This document shows, one piece after another, positions 1-5,960 of a stretch of 9,438 nucleotides of DNA. Under the pieces are notes generated by a model. The model saw nothing but the letters and a program-made list of their open reading frames with translations, ran no database searches and was not told the DNA's origin. Both the position numbers and the translations under genes were made by a program. How positions within the stretch are numbered: the first letter of the stretch is position 1; every line of letters starts with the position of its first letter. This stretch comes from an uncultured Eubacteriales bacterium (GTDB lineage Bacteria > Bacillota > Clostridia > Peptostreptococcales > Anaerovoracaceae). The stretch is from assembly GCA_902772685.1 (NCBI GenBank), contig CACYBO010000221.1:1-9438 (forward strand). Direction: 5' to 3'.

Positions 1-206
1 ACTCAGCACACCTGGTAGCGCAAACCCTTGATATACCGTTTGGCTGTGCTGAGAAAGCGGGGTAGTCCCAGCAAAACTCAGCACACCTGGCTGCGCAAAC
101 CCTTGATATACCGTTTGACTGTGCTGAGAAAGCGGGGCAGTCCCAACAAAACTCAGCACACCTGGTTGTGCAAACCCTTGACATACCGTCCAACCGTGCT
201 GAGAAA
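1..206. repeat. Tandem array of a 75-bp hairpin-forming repeat
   Basis: Copies begin at 1, 76 and 151. Copies 1 and 2 differ at about 5 of 75 positions. Copy 3 is more diverged and loses similarity after about 206. The array starts at the window edge, so more copies may lie to the left. Each copy carries an inverted repeat CTCAGCACA / TGTGCTGAG at 2-10/45-53 and 77-85/120-128; in copy 3 it is one base shorter, 152-159/196-203. Copies 1 and 2 have an inner stem CAAAC/GTTTG (21-25/38-42 and 96-100/113-117). In copy 3 this stem is destroyed, but a different inner stem is possible, GGTTG/CAACC at 164-168/191-195. The spacer part of each unit holds a small GGG-loop-CCC hairpin. I do not recognise the family. 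There are no unique spacers, so it is not a CRISPR array. It could be an intergenic repeat element, a set of terminators, or a remnant of a mobile element. Confidence 0.9.
148..203 (-). terminator. Possible terminator of the nuclease-like gene, formed by repeat copy 3
   Basis: Read on the minus strand, about 29 bases after the stop codon of the nuclease-like gene, repeat copy 3 gives CTCAGCAC, a possible inner stem GGTTG/CAACC, then GTGCTGAG followed directly by TTTT. The stem is long, but the T tract is only four bases before a G. Termination is therefore plausible rather than certain. The two other copies have the same stem followed by TTTT on this strand. Confidence 0.35.
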
Positions 207-231
207 AGAATTTTGGATCATTTCACAGGAG

Positions 232-1104
232 CTACTTAAACACGCATCCGGCCTGTTCGGCAACCTTTCGAAGAAAAGTGCTGTCAGAAGGTGTTGAGAC
301 AAGAGCCTGAAACAGTATTTCCTTTGCAATGGATTCATCACGTGTATCGAGTTCAAAGGTAAAGAATATATCACGCCCGATCAACAATCCAATACTGCTG
401 TATGCCTGAAGTCTTTGAATAAGATCATCATTATACTTATGGAGATCCAAGCGGCCTGCATGTTCTATAATGATAAGACGGCCACTTGGCAGCATTATTA
501 GAAAATCAGGATGGTAATTGATACCGCCGATATGCAATCTGCTCTCATACCGATAGGGGATATGGAGACGCTCAAGCAGGTTACCGAGCATTTGCTCAGA
601 TTTTGTGCGCATAAACACCCGGCCGACCGTAGGATAAATCAGCTCTTCGCGGCGATTCGTTTTTTTGCTTTCACGATCTGAGTTCCAGATATATTGATTC
701 GGCGTCATGGTTATACGGTTAAGGTCCAGTCCTGCGTTTTCAAATCTTTCGAAGAGAGCATCAAACTCTGCCAGTATTTGAGAATGTCTTGCGGAATCCA
801 TAAAGCTGACCAGGTCATCAAGAAAAGAATCAATATAGCGTATCACCAGAGTGATATACTGCCGACGCGCCAACTGATAAACCCTGGTTTTGTCTTTTGT
901 AATGCCGCTCGTACGACCATCGAGAAAGACATAGAAGGAAATCCATTTTCGTGTTCTTTTAATATATAAACGGCCTTGAGGTAAGTGCTTCAGTTCTTTC
1001 CGCAATTCATTTAATTCCAACCCCAGATGCGTGCGGATTCTGTTGATCTGAGCCTGAGCGAGAGATGGGGTGCGCAACGATAATGGTATTTCCTTTTGCT
1101 TCAT
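232..1104 (-). CDS. Hypothetical protein with C-terminal PD-(D/E)XK-like nuclease domain
   Basis: This is a 290-aa protein that I cannot assign to a named enzyme. The frame is open up to an ATG at 1185, but I chose the ATG at 1104: it has AGGAG seven bases upstream, and the 27 extra residues look like translated non-coding DNA. Residues ~20-85 form a helical segment and a basic, aromatic-rich segment (LPQGRLYIKR near 42-51). Residues ~165-255 match a restriction-endonuclease-like core: RTKSE with E170, HIPYRYE, YHPDF with D200, and IIIEH with E214, then a helix and a strand ending in FFTFE. The E-H pair replaces the usual E-x-K, so catalysis is not assured. I recall similar E / PDF / EH proteins of unknown role in Clostridia. 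Inferred role: a DNA-cleaving or DNA-binding accessory protein. Its composition is more AT-rich than recN, which suggests acquisition. It lies after the recN terminator and beside the repeat array. Confidence 0.8.
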   Translation of the reverse strand: MKQKEIPLSLRTPSLAQAQINRIRTHLGLELNELRKELKHLPQGRLYIKRTRKWISFYVFLDGRTSGITKDKTRVYQLARRQYITLVIRYIDSFLDDLVSFMDSARHSQILAEFDALFERFENAGLDLNRITMTPNQYIWNSDRESKKTNRREELIYPTVGRVFMRTKSEQMLGNLLERLHIPYRYESRLHIGGINYHPDFLIMLPSGRLIIIEHAGRLDLHKYNDDLIQRLQAYSSIGLLIGRDIFFTFELDTRDESIAKEILFQALVSTPSDSTFLRKVAEQAGCVFK

Positions 1105-1119
1105 TGGGACGCTCCTTAT

Positions 1120-1147
1120 AAAATACATTAATAACCATTGCTGTAAA
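1120..1147 (-). promoter_or_regulatory. Candidate promoter of the nuclease-like gene
   Basis: On the minus strand there is TTTACA (1147-1142, 5 of 6 to the -35 consensus), a 16-base spacer, and TATTTT (1125-1120, 4 of 6 to the -10). It lies between the recN terminator and the ribosome binding site AGGAG. Transcription would start only about 10 bases before the AGGAG, so the leader would be very short. The -10 is weak, so this is a tentative call. Confidence 0.3.
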
Positions 1148-1172
1148 TATATTCCAACAATAACACGCAAAG

Positions 1173-1225
1173 AAAAAAACTGCAACTCTTTTTTCAGAAA
1201 TACAGGTTTCCGCAGTAGTTGCAGT
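1173..1225 (-). terminator. Rho-independent terminator after recN
   Basis: On the minus strand, 30 bases beyond the recN stop codon, ACTGCAACT (1225-1217) pairs perfectly with AGTTGCAGT (1187-1179) and is followed at once by TTTTTT (1178-1173). Inside the 29-base loop, CGGAAA and TTTCTG can form a second short stem. The element should end the argR-recN transcript and separates it from the nuclease-like gene on the same strand. Confidence 0.85.
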
Positions 1226-1255
1226 CTCAGCCGCTCCTTGTTCTGTCCAGCCGCG

Positions 1256-2914
1256 TCACCTCGACGCTTCGATCAGCTCCCGGGCAGAGGCGAGGGTCGT
1301 CTCAGTGATGTTTTCGCCGCCGAGCAGACGTGCGATTTCGCTGACCTTTTCATCCGGCGTGAGCATGTCAACCGAAGTATAGGTTGAACTGTCGTCCGAG
1401 TGCTTCCAGATGCGGTAGTTGGTGGTCCCGTAGGCAGCAATCTGAGGCAGGTGGGTGATGCAGATGATCTGATGGCGTTCTGCGATCTCACGGAGCTTCC
1501 GGCCGACCACCGATGCCGCAATGCCGCTGATTCCGCTGTCGATTTCATCGAATATCATCGTAGGAATGTGATCATAGCCCCCGATGATTTTTTTGAACGC
1601 GAGCATGATCCGGGACATTTCACCGCCGGATGCGATCTTGCTGAGCGGCTTGAGTGGCTCTCCCCGGTTTGTGGTGATGAGAAACTCTATGACATCGGTG
1701 CCTTCAGCGGAGAACTGCGGGCGGCCGGCGGAATCAACAGCTTTTTTGAAGTCTACCGCAAAAGCAGCATCGCTGAAGTTGAGCTGGCCCAGCTGTTCGG
1801 TAATGAGCTCCTCAAGCTCCGCTGCGGAAGCGCGGCGCAGTTTGCTCAGTTCATCTGATGCGGTCTGTAAATCGGCTGCTGCCTTTCCGATTCTGCCTTG
1901 CAGGTCGGCAATCTCTTCATCGGCGTTATCGATAGAAGAAAGCCTGCCCCGCAGCTGGTCTGCGTATTCAAGAAGCTCAGGAATGCTCATGCCGTGTTTA
2001 TCCTTGAGCCGTTTGATCGTCTCGAAGCGGCCGATGGCTTCATCCAGAGCAGCCGGGTCATAGACAGTGCCGTCGCGCAGATCGCGCAGAGTCACACAAG
2101 CGTCTTCATATTCATAGTAGAGACTGTCCAGACGCTGGCTCAGTTCAGACAATTCCTTCGTGTACGATGCTGTTTCCCCGACCATGTCCGAGACCTGCTT
2201 CAGAGCGGAGAGGACGGAGTATTCACTTTCGGAAGCGACCTGATAAGCGCCCGCCAGGCTGCTGAATATCTTCTCGCTGTTCTGCAGAAGAGAGATTTCA
2301 TCCTCCAGAGCAGAATCTTCTCCTTCCTGCAGATGGGCATCCATAATCTCCTGATACTCAAAATCCATGAAATCACGCTGCCTTTTCCCCTCTGCCTGGT
2401 CTCTTTTGAGACGGGCCAGCTGTTCGCAGAGATCCGTATAATCTGCATAAAGCGCAGCAACTGCTGCCTTTGCAGGAAGCACTGTGTCTTTGCGGTAGAG
2501 ATCCACGAGGCGGATGTGGTTGTCCGGGTCCAGGAGAGACTGGTGGTCGTATTGGCCGTGGATATCTGCGAGAGTCCGGCAGAATTTGCTCAGCGTTCCG
2601 AGCGTAACGATTTCATCATTGATGCGGCAAAGACTGCGTCCTGCTGCGGAGACCTCGCGGGTGATGACATACTCCCTGCTGTTGCCCGGAGAGTCTTCCG
2701 CATCCAGTGCCGCAACGAGCTGAATGACAGCTTTGTCCGCGTCGGAACGAACAAAAGCAGTGTCCGCCCGGCTGCCGAGGGCCAGACTCACAGCTTCTAT
2801 GACAACAGATTTACCGGCGCCGGTTTCGCCGGTAATAATATTAAGACCATCATTGAAATCGATTTCAACATTTTCAATGATGGCAAAGTTTCGTATGCTG
2901 ATGTGTCTGATCAT
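1256..2914 (-). CDS. recN: DNA repair protein RecN
   Basis: RecN is a cytoplasmic SMC-like ATPase that gathers at DNA double-strand breaks and helps hold ends for RecA-dependent repair. The protein is 552 aa, the usual length. Visible parts in order: the N-terminal half of the ATPase with Walker A GETGAGKS at 29-36; the RecN-typical HGQYDHQSLL at 119-128; two long charged helical stretches (~150-235 and ~290-375) flanking a central segment, the antiparallel coiled coil; the ABC signature ASGGEMSR at 428-435; Walker B with MIFDEIDSG at 453-461; and THLPQIA at 487-493. All ATPase residues are intact. The ATG has GAGAGG a few bases upstream. recN lies 68 bp behind argR on the same strand, a conserved Firmicute pairing, so the two are probably co-transcribed. 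A terminator follows the gene. In spore formers spoIVB usually comes next; here it does not. Confidence 0.97.
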   Translation of the reverse strand: MIRHISIRNFAIIENVEIDFNDGLNIITGETGAGKSVVIEAVSLALGSRADTAFVRSDADKAVIQLVAALDAEDSPGNSREYVITREVSAAGRSLCRINDEIVTLGTLSKFCRTLADIHGQYDHQSLLDPDNHIRLVDLYRKDTVLPAKAAVAALYADYTDLCEQLARLKRDQAEGKRQRDFMDFEYQEIMDAHLQEGEDSALEDEISLLQNSEKIFSSLAGAYQVASESEYSVLSALKQVSDMVGETASYTKELSELSQRLDSLYYEYEDACVTLRDLRDGTVYDPAALDEAIGRFETIKRLKDKHGMSIPELLEYADQLRGRLSSIDNADEEIADLQGRIGKAAADLQTASDELSKLRRASAAELEELITEQLGQLNFSDAAFAVDFKKAVDSAGRPQFSAEGTDVIEFLITTNRGEPLKPLSKIASGGEMSRIMLAFKKIIGGYDHIPTMIFDEIDSGISGIAASVVGRKLREIAERHQIICITHLPQIAAYGTTNYRIWKHSDDSSTYTSVDMLTPDEKVSEIARLLGGENITETTLASARELIEASR

Positions 2915-2956
2915 GGTTTACCTCTCAACGCCCCTTATCCCCTTTACAAAAGCAGA

Positions 2957-2974
2957 CCGCTCTTAAAAGAACGG
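2957..2974 (-). other. Hairpin between argR and recN
   Basis: The 18 bases CCGCTCTTAAAAGAACGG (plus strand) fold into a seven-pair stem, one pair being G-U, with a four-base loop. It lies 8 bases after the argR stop. In the direction of transcription (minus) it is followed by TCTGCTTTTG, a poor T tract. It could weaken read-through into recN or mark an RNA processing or stability site. It is unlikely to be a full terminator. Confidence 0.35.
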
Positions 2975-2982
2975 GTGCATGG

Positions 2983-3438
2983 CTATTGTTTTTCCAGCAG
3001 ATTCCTTAAAACGTCCACGACTTCGTCTGAATTTGACGGATCATCGGTGACCAGGAGAAGTGTGTTGTCGCCGGCAACAGAGCCGATCACATGCGGCAGC
3101 GCCATGGAGTCAAGAGCCTCGCCGGCTGCATTTGCACATCCCGAAAGGCACTTGAGCAGGACGATGTTCCCGGACTTGGTGATTGATCTGACAGTGCTTC
3201 TGTAAATATCGATGAGTCTCGCCGGAATCGGGCCCTCATCACTCGCGGAAACGGCATATTTATATTTGCCTGATGGAGTGAGTTTTTTGATCAGATGAAG
3301 TTCTTTGATATCCCGGGAAACAGTTGCCTGTGTAACATCATAACCATATTCTTTGAGCATTGATGCGAGTTTATCCTGGGTTTCGATTTCATGGTTTTCA
3401 ATAAGCTCGAGAATTTTGTTCTGCCTTGATAGACGCAT
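2983..3438 (-). CDS. argR: Arginine repressor ArgR (AhrC-type)
   Basis: ArgR is a hexameric, arginine-binding transcription factor. It represses arginine biosynthesis genes and, in Firmicutes, can activate catabolic ones. At 151 aa it has the family length. Residues 1-70 form the winged-helix DNA-binding domain: RQNKILELIENHEIETQ, then the recognition region DVTQATVSRDIKELHLIK at ~34-51, with the characteristic ATVSRDI. Residues ~78-150 form the oligomerisation and arginine-binding domain, including LSGCANAAGEALDSM and the GSVAGDNTLLLVTDD segment, whose G-D-(N/D)-T motif contributes acidic arginine-contact residues in this family. The ATG has a strong AGGAGG five bases upstream. The gene heads the argR-recN unit and is transcribed divergently from ruvC. 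A candidate ARG box upstream would fit autoregulation. No arginine biosynthesis gene is in the window. Confidence 0.97.
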   Translation of the reverse strand: MRLSRQNKILELIENHEIETQDKLASMLKEYGYDVTQATVSRDIKELHLIKKLTPSGKYKYAVSASDEGPIPARLIDIYRSTVRSITKSGNIVLLKCLSGCANAAGEALDSMALPHVIGSVAGDNTLLLVTDDPSNSDEVVDVLRNLLEKQ

Positions 3439-3479
3439 GGCAACCTCCTCTCAACAATAAATACACTTGATCATTAATA

Positions 3480-3508
3480 ATTATACCATAGGGTGAGTAA
3501 TAAAATAT
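3480..3508 (-). promoter_or_regulatory. argR-recN promoter (extended -10)
   Basis: On the minus strand TGGTATAAT (3488-3480) is a perfect extended -10 element. The -35 position at 17-base spacing holds ATATTT (3508-3503), a poor match, which is common for extended -10 promoters. Transcription would start near 3473, leaving a leader of about 35 bases with the AGGAGG ribosome binding site. Confidence 0.65.
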
Positions 3509-3515
3509 ACATGGA

Positions 3516-3535
3516 AATGAATAAAATTGTTCAAG
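3516..3535 (+). promoter_or_regulatory. Candidate ARG box (ArgR operator)
   Basis: AATGAATAAAATTGTTCAAG resembles the Bacillus ARG box as I recall it (CATGAATAAAAATKCAAK). The left half ATGAATAAAA is identical and the right end CAAG fits, but two extra bases lie between the halves. It sits about 45-60 bases upstream of the predicted argR start site and upstream of the ruvC promoter. Because of the spacing difference and the AT-rich surroundings, the match may be chance. Confidence 0.3.
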
Positions 3536-3555
3536 GATTGTTTGCTATTTATCTG

Positions 3556-3585
3556 TGGACAAACACATGTTCGTCATGTTATAAT
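3556..3585 (+). promoter_or_regulatory. ruvCAB promoter
   Basis: TGGACA (3556-3561, 5 of 6 to the -35 consensus), an 18-base spacer, and a consensus TATAAT (3580-3585) preceded by TG at 3577-3578, which makes an extended -10 (TGTTATAAT). Transcription should start near 3592, giving a leader of about 57 bases to the ruvC ATG. An SOS box fills most of the spacer. Confidence 0.8.
3560..3573. promoter_or_regulatory. LexA-binding SOS box in the ruvC promoter
   Basis: CAAACACATGTTCG on the plus strand reads CGAACATGTGTTTG on the minus strand. It matches the Gram-positive LexA (DinR) operator CGAACRNRYGTTCG at every defined position except one (GTTTG in place of GTTCG). It lies between the -35 and -10 elements of the ruvC promoter, overlapping two bases of the -35, where a bound repressor would block RNA polymerase. 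The ruv genes are LexA-controlled in Bacillus subtilis and Escherichia coli. The argR promoter is about 55 bp away and would not be covered. Confidence 0.75.
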
Positions 3586-3648
3586 TGAGCCACAGTAAAG
3601 GCAGATACCGCAAAGCGCATAAGGCGCGGCGCGAATCAGAGGTGACGA

Positions 3649-4152
3649 ATGATCATTCTGGGAATCGATCCGGGATACGCCATACTGGGATGGGGCATCA
3701 TTGAGAAGACAGGCAACCATTTCAGGGCCATAGATTACGGAGCAGTAACTACGGATAAGGATACAGAAATGCCGCGGCGTCTTGAGCTCCTCTATGATGG
3801 ACTGAGGGAGATCATCGAGGAATACAGACCGGAAGAGGCAAGTATAGAGAAGCTTTTCTTCAATACCAATACGACGACGGCAATCAATGTGGGTCAGGCG
3901 CGCGGCGTCGCGATTCTGGCCTGTATTAAGGGCGGTCTTCGTGTGGCGGAGTATACGCCGCTGCAGATCAAGCAGGCGCTGGTCGGATACGGCAGAGCGG
4001 ATAAGAAGCAGATACAGTTCATGGTCAAGACCATGCTCAACCTGCCTGCGGTGCCGAAGCCGGATGATACGGCGGACGCCCTGGCAGCTGCGATCTGCCA
4101 CGGACACAGCGCGGACAACAGACTGAAACAGATGACAGGAGATATCAGATGA
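3649..4152 (+). CDS. ruvC: Crossover junction endodeoxyribonuclease RuvC
   Basis: RuvC cuts Holliday junctions symmetrically as a dimer, resolving recombination intermediates bound by RuvAB. The 167-aa length is usual. It is an RNase H-fold nuclease with the acidic catalytic set in place: D7 in GIDPGY, E67 in SIEKLFF, and D140 and D143 in PDDTADALA (E. coli D7, E66, D138, D141). The FFNTNTTTAINVGQARG segment (70-86) is the typical junction-contacting region. The ATG has AGAGGTG a few bases upstream and follows the LexA-box promoter. The stop overlaps the ruvA start by four bases (ATGA), which indicates translational coupling. The presence of RuvC is informative for taxonomy, since most Bacilli lack it and use RecU. 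Confidence 0.98.
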   Translation: MIILGIDPGYAILGWGIIEKTGNHFRAIDYGAVTTDKDTEMPRRLELLYDGLREIIEEYRPEEASIEKLFFNTNTTTAINVGQARGVAILACIKGGLRVAEYTPLQIKQALVGYGRADKKQIQFMVKTMLNLPAVPKPDDTADALAAAICHGHSADNRLKQMTGDIR

Positions 4153-4748
4153 TAGGATTTCTCAGAGGGATCCTCGCCGACAAAGGCGACGGATACATAA
4201 TTATAGATGTGAACGGAGTGGGATATCAGGTCTTCGTGCCCGCCAACACCACGGCATACCTCAACGCGGAGGGCGAGGAGGTGCTCGTCTATACATCCAT
4301 GATCGTGCGTGACGATGATGTAAGCCTCTTCGGATTCTCGGGCAAAGGCGAGCTGGATGCTTTCCGGAAACTCATTGGTGTGAGCGGCGTTGGACCGAAG
4401 GCGGCCATATCGATACTCTCTTCCTTCACCCTCGATCAGTTTAAGCAGGCGATTGTGTTTGAAGACGCGAAGGCTTTGCAGAGAGCGAACGGCATAGGAA
4501 AGAAGAGTGCTGAGAGGATCGTGCTGGAGCTGAAGGACAAGTTTACCGCCCAGGCACCTGACGGAACCTATCTTGATACAGACGCGGTAAATGCAGAGGC
4601 GGCACAGGGCGGAAGAGGCGAAGCGATCAGCGCACTCGTTGCGCTCGGTTATTCGCGGGGAGAGGCGACCAGCGCCCTGGCGTCAGTTACAGAGAAGGAT
4701 CTTACAACGGAGGAATACATCAAGCGCGCGCTGAAAAATCTGTTCTAA
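4149..4748 (+). CDS. ruvA: Holliday junction branch migration protein RuvA
   Basis: RuvA binds four-way junctions as a tetramer and loads the RuvB motors. The protein is 199 aa, normal for the family. Domain I is an OB-fold (1-62: MIGFLRGILADKG, NGVGYQVFVP, then the acidic DDDVSLFGF that forms part of the central pin). Domain II carries two helix-hairpin-helix motifs (LIGVSGVGPKAAISILS at 75-91 and ANGIGKKSAERIVLELKDK at 113-131). A flexible linker (~132-155) leads to the RuvB-contacting domain III (GEAISALVALGYSRGEATSAL). The start overlaps the ruvC stop, and AGGAG lies seven bases upstream inside ruvC. The gene is part of the ruvCAB unit. Confidence 0.98.
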   Translation: MIGFLRGILADKGDGYIIIDVNGVGYQVFVPANTTAYLNAEGEEVLVYTSMIVRDDDVSLFGFSGKGELDAFRKLIGVSGVGPKAAISILSSFTLDQFKQAIVFEDAKALQRANGIGKKSAERIVLELKDKFTAQAPDGTYLDTDAVNAEAAQGGRGEAISALVALGYSRGEATSALASVTEKDLTTEEYIKRALKNLF

Positions 4749-4797
4749 ACGTGCCCGCGTGAAGGGACGCAGCGCATAGCGTATACGGAGAGTTGCA

Positions 4798-5847
4798 ATG
4801 GACTATGAAGAGAGAATAACATCAGCTCAATTGGGAAGGGGCGAAGAAAAGGTCGAATTCGGCATCAGACCAAAGAGCCTCAACGAATACATAGGACAAA
4901 AGACTGCCACAGACAATCTGAAGGTCTTTATTGAGGCGGCGAAGATGAGAGGCGAGCCTCTCGATCACGTTCTGTTCTACGGACCTCCGGGATTGGGCAA
5001 AACCACTCTCGCCGGCATCGTCGCCAACGAGATGGGCGTTGACATCAGGATCACATCCGGACCGGCTATCGAGAGAGCGGGAGATCTGGCGGCGATTCTC
5101 ACGAACCTCAATGAGAACGATGTTCTGTTCATCGATGAGATCCACAGACTGAACAGGAGCGTGGAAGAGGTTCTCTATTCGGCGATGGAGGACTATGCGC
5201 TTGATATCATCATAGGCAAAGGCCCTTCAGCCCGGTCCATCAGGCTGGATATCGCGAAGTTCACGCTGATAGGAGCTACGACGAGAGCAGGAAGCCTCAG
5301 TGCGCCGCTCAGGGACAGGTTCGGCGTCAGCTGTAAATTTGAAATGTACACCCCTGATGAACTGGCGGACATCATCCGCAGGACGGCGGGGATTCTGGAT
5401 GTCCAGGTCGATGAGCAGTCAGTTCAGGAGATGGCGATGCGTTCCCGCGGCACGCCGCGAGTCGCCAACAGGATACTCAAGAGAGTCAGAGACTTCTCAC
5501 AGGTCAAAGGCACCGGGAAGATCGATATAGAAATCACCCGGCAGGCTCTTGACGCGCTCGGCGTTGACTTCATGGGGCTTGAGAATCTGGACAGAGAAAT
5601 CCTCAGGAATATCATAGACAGGTTCGACGGGGGACCTGTTGGAATCGACACCATCGCCGCGTCAATCGGCGAGGAGCGTGTGACCATAGAGGATGTGTAC
5701 GAACCTTACCTGATACAGATAGGATTCCTGAACCGGACGAAGAAGGGGCGAGTGGTCTCCCGGGCGGCATACAGACACCTCGGTCTGGAGTACGCGGGAG
5801 AGGAACTGACTGGCGATGATGACATGCAGCTGAAACTGAAGGTGTAA
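4798..5847 (+). CDS. ruvB: Holliday junction branch migration ATPase RuvB
   Basis: RuvB is the AAA+ motor whose hexameric rings pull DNA through the RuvA-bound junction. The protein is 349 aa, within the usual range. Visible parts: RPKSLNEYIGQ (24-34) of the N-terminal AAA+ region; Walker A GPPGLGKT (62-69); Walker B FIDEIHRL (111-118); sensor 1 GATTRAG (159-165); the arginine finger in APLRDRFG (R173 region); sensor 2 SRGTPRVANR (216-225); and the C-terminal winged helix with YEPYLIQIGFLNRTKKGR (301-318). No key residue is missing. GGAG lies seven bases before the ATG. The gene follows ruvA after 49 bp with no terminator seen, so it should be co-transcribed from the SOS-controlled ruvC promoter. 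Confidence 0.98.
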   Translation: MDYEERITSAQLGRGEEKVEFGIRPKSLNEYIGQKTATDNLKVFIEAAKMRGEPLDHVLFYGPPGLGKTTLAGIVANEMGVDIRITSGPAIERAGDLAAILTNLNENDVLFIDEIHRLNRSVEEVLYSAMEDYALDIIIGKGPSARSIRLDIAKFTLIGATTRAGSLSAPLRDRFGVSCKFEMYTPDELADIIRRTAGILDVQVDEQSVQEMAMRSRGTPRVANRILKRVRDFSQVKGTGKIDIEITRQALDALGVDFMGLENLDREILRNIIDRFDGGPVGIDTIAASIGEERVTIEDVYEPYLIQIGFLNRTKKGRVVSRAAYRHLGLEYAGEELTGDDDMQLKLKV

Positions 5848-5883
5848 CAAAGTACTGAGCTGCGGGGGCGGAACGGCCGGCAC

Positions 5884-5912
5884 TGGACGTTTTGCTTCAG
5901 AATATGTAGAAT
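5884..5912 (+). promoter_or_regulatory. Candidate promoter of queA-CDF-tgt
   Basis: In the 113-bp ruvB-queA gap, TGGACG (5884-5889, 4 of 6 to the -35) and TAGAAT (5907-5912, 5 of 6 to the -10) are separated by the ideal 17 bases. The leader to the queA ATG would be about 40 bases. I see no clear ruvB terminator, so read-through from the ruv unit is also possible. I found no preQ1 riboswitch pattern in this gap. Confidence 0.45.
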
Positions 5913-5960
5913 AGATACCAGGTTAATGAATTTTGTCTGCGTTTAGACGAAAGGATCAAC

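Noticed and set aside
1..206. CRISPR array
   Set aside because: The 75-bp units abut with no variable spacers and the unit is far longer than a CRISPR repeat. No cas gene is present.
28..297. Plus-strand reading frame with a 25-residue repeated peptide
   Set aside because: It is open only because the 75-bp repeat is a multiple of three. It has no ribosome binding site, runs into the 3' end of the nuclease-like gene, and the DNA shows inverted-repeat structure rather than coding character.
1105..1185. Longer N-terminus for the nuclease-like protein (start at 1185)
   Set aside because: The start at 1104 has a good AGGAG at proper spacing, while the upstream frame overlaps the recN terminator's T tract and the predicted promoter.
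1898..3205. Long plus-strand frame of 435 codons antisense to recN and argR
   Set aside because: It lies opposite two well-conserved genes, spans their intergenic region, has no recognisable motif, and is a normal by-product of codon bias on the other strand.
5848..5883. Terminator after ruvB
   Set aside because: The GC-rich stretch here contains only short self-complementary pieces and no T tract follows.
5848..5960. preQ1 riboswitch upstream of queA
   Set aside because: I looked for the short preQ1 aptamer pattern with its C-rich loop and A-rich tail pairing near the ribosome binding site and did not find it. queA and tgt are also less often controlled this way than queuosine precursor genes or transporters.
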